64,000 nt of DNA, taken from positions 16,835 to 80,834 of the IMG/VR virus record IMGVR_UViG_3300024308_000027; one strand, 5' to 3'. This DNA is from a virus. A program made the translations under genes and the position numbers. Shown piece after piece: positions 63,847-64,000 of the stretch (the first letter of the stretch is position 1; every line of letters starts with the position of its first letter). Below the pieces are notes generated by a model that was not told where the DNA came from, did not search any database, and saw only the letters and a list, made by a program, of their open reading frames with translations.

Positions 63847-64000
63847 ATGATTAAAATTGAAAAAGTTGATGGCGAAAGATATGTGAAAGTTGAATCAGAT
63901 CCTTTGGATTCAAGAGATCACATAGAAATCAAAACACCTAGCGCACATGCAATGCAGGTTCCTATTGATAAACAAATTGCGGTATTAATGATTCAAGCAC
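63847..64000 (+). CDS. unknown protein, N-terminal fragment (runs off the window)
   Basis: ATG at 63847, 1 nt after the previous stop, open to the window end (51 codons). Strands (MIKIEKVDGERYVKVESD) and then a polar segment and DKQIAVLMIQA. Ribosome site is weak (CAGGATTTAAT). Too short to assign. Confidence 0.65.
   Translation, partial: MIKIEKVDGERYVKVESDPLDSRDHIEIKTPSAHAMQVPIDKQIAVLMIQA

Noticed and set aside
1-64000. CRISPR array, tRNA or rRNA genes
   Set aside because: No regularly spaced direct repeats and no cloverleaf-sized gap; almost every base is in a coding frame or a short gap that is explained.
1-64000. Insertion sequence or integrase-type mobile element
   Set aside because: No transposase or recombinase motifs and no terminal inverted repeats around a gene block were seen; the AP2-like protein at 44743 lacks a nuclease.

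Overview
The window reads as an internal stretch of a large, AT-rich, tailed-phage (jumbo-phage-like) genome infecting a gammaproteobacterium. All of the roughly 100 genes lie on the plus strand and are packed with gaps of 0-15 nt or ATGA-type overlaps. Nearly every start has a Shine-Dalgarno site. Most products are short and unrecognised, and there are no tRNA, rRNA, CRISPR or insertion-sequence signatures. No structural (capsid, tail, terminase) or core replication genes were recognised, so this looks like an accessory / host-takeover / metabolism arm. The host inference rests on sigma70-type promoters with TGCTATAAT cores and on products resembling enterobacterial YgiB (DUF1190), SspB and ThyA.

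Layout. 0-12 kb: two rearranged paralogs sharing an MK[IV]LVSTSA start, a 2OG-oxygenase-like protein, thymidylate synthase with a large insertion, a run of unknowns, a Tad1/Acb2-hairpin-like protein, and a YgiB-like lipoprotein between two paralogous 323/324-aa genes. 12-18 kb: two early-type transcription units (P1, P2), one carrying a 739-aa coiled-coil protein. 18-40 kb: a long unit with a P-loop-containing protein, membrane proteins, an HEIGH-type metalloprotease-like protein, an SspB-like ClpXP adaptor candidate, an XRE regulator, a GNAT acetyltransferase, many membrane-anchored small proteins, a papain-like-fold candidate and a GTG-started dCMP deaminase ending at an intrinsic terminator. 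40-50 kb: a second GNAT, then early-type units P3 and P4 with many paralogs of proteins elsewhere in the window. 50-64 kb: more unknowns, a Cys-rich membrane protein followed by a LemA-like protein, zinc-finger proteins, a 444-aa protein and a group of small membrane/exported proteins.

Control signals are the most informative part. (1) Four near-identical early-type promoters at 12372, 15650, 40694 and 45956 (position of TATAAT) share a 23-nt upstream box whose end is exactly 30 nt from the -10. (2) A different 10-nt element, ACTGTAAATC, recurs before genes outside those units, mostly 34-36 nt from the start codon, and is a candidate middle/late promoter. (3) Six intergenic hairpins, all inside units P2, P3 and P4, share one architecture: a 10-bp stem with an invariant A-T, T-G wobble, T-A triplet near the loop. 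Their outer stems differ by compensatory changes. They lack U-tracts, so they look like an RNA regulatory or processing element rather than terminators. (4) Several TTCG-loop or GC-rich intrinsic terminators separate units.

Thymidylate synthase and dCMP deaminase, 36 kb apart, would together convert dCMP to dTMP. Candidate host-interaction genes (Tad1/Acb2-like sponge, SspB-like adaptor, metalloprotease-like, GNATs, YgiB-like lipoprotein) fit a takeover / counter-defence arm, but those functions are inferred from motifs read by eye.
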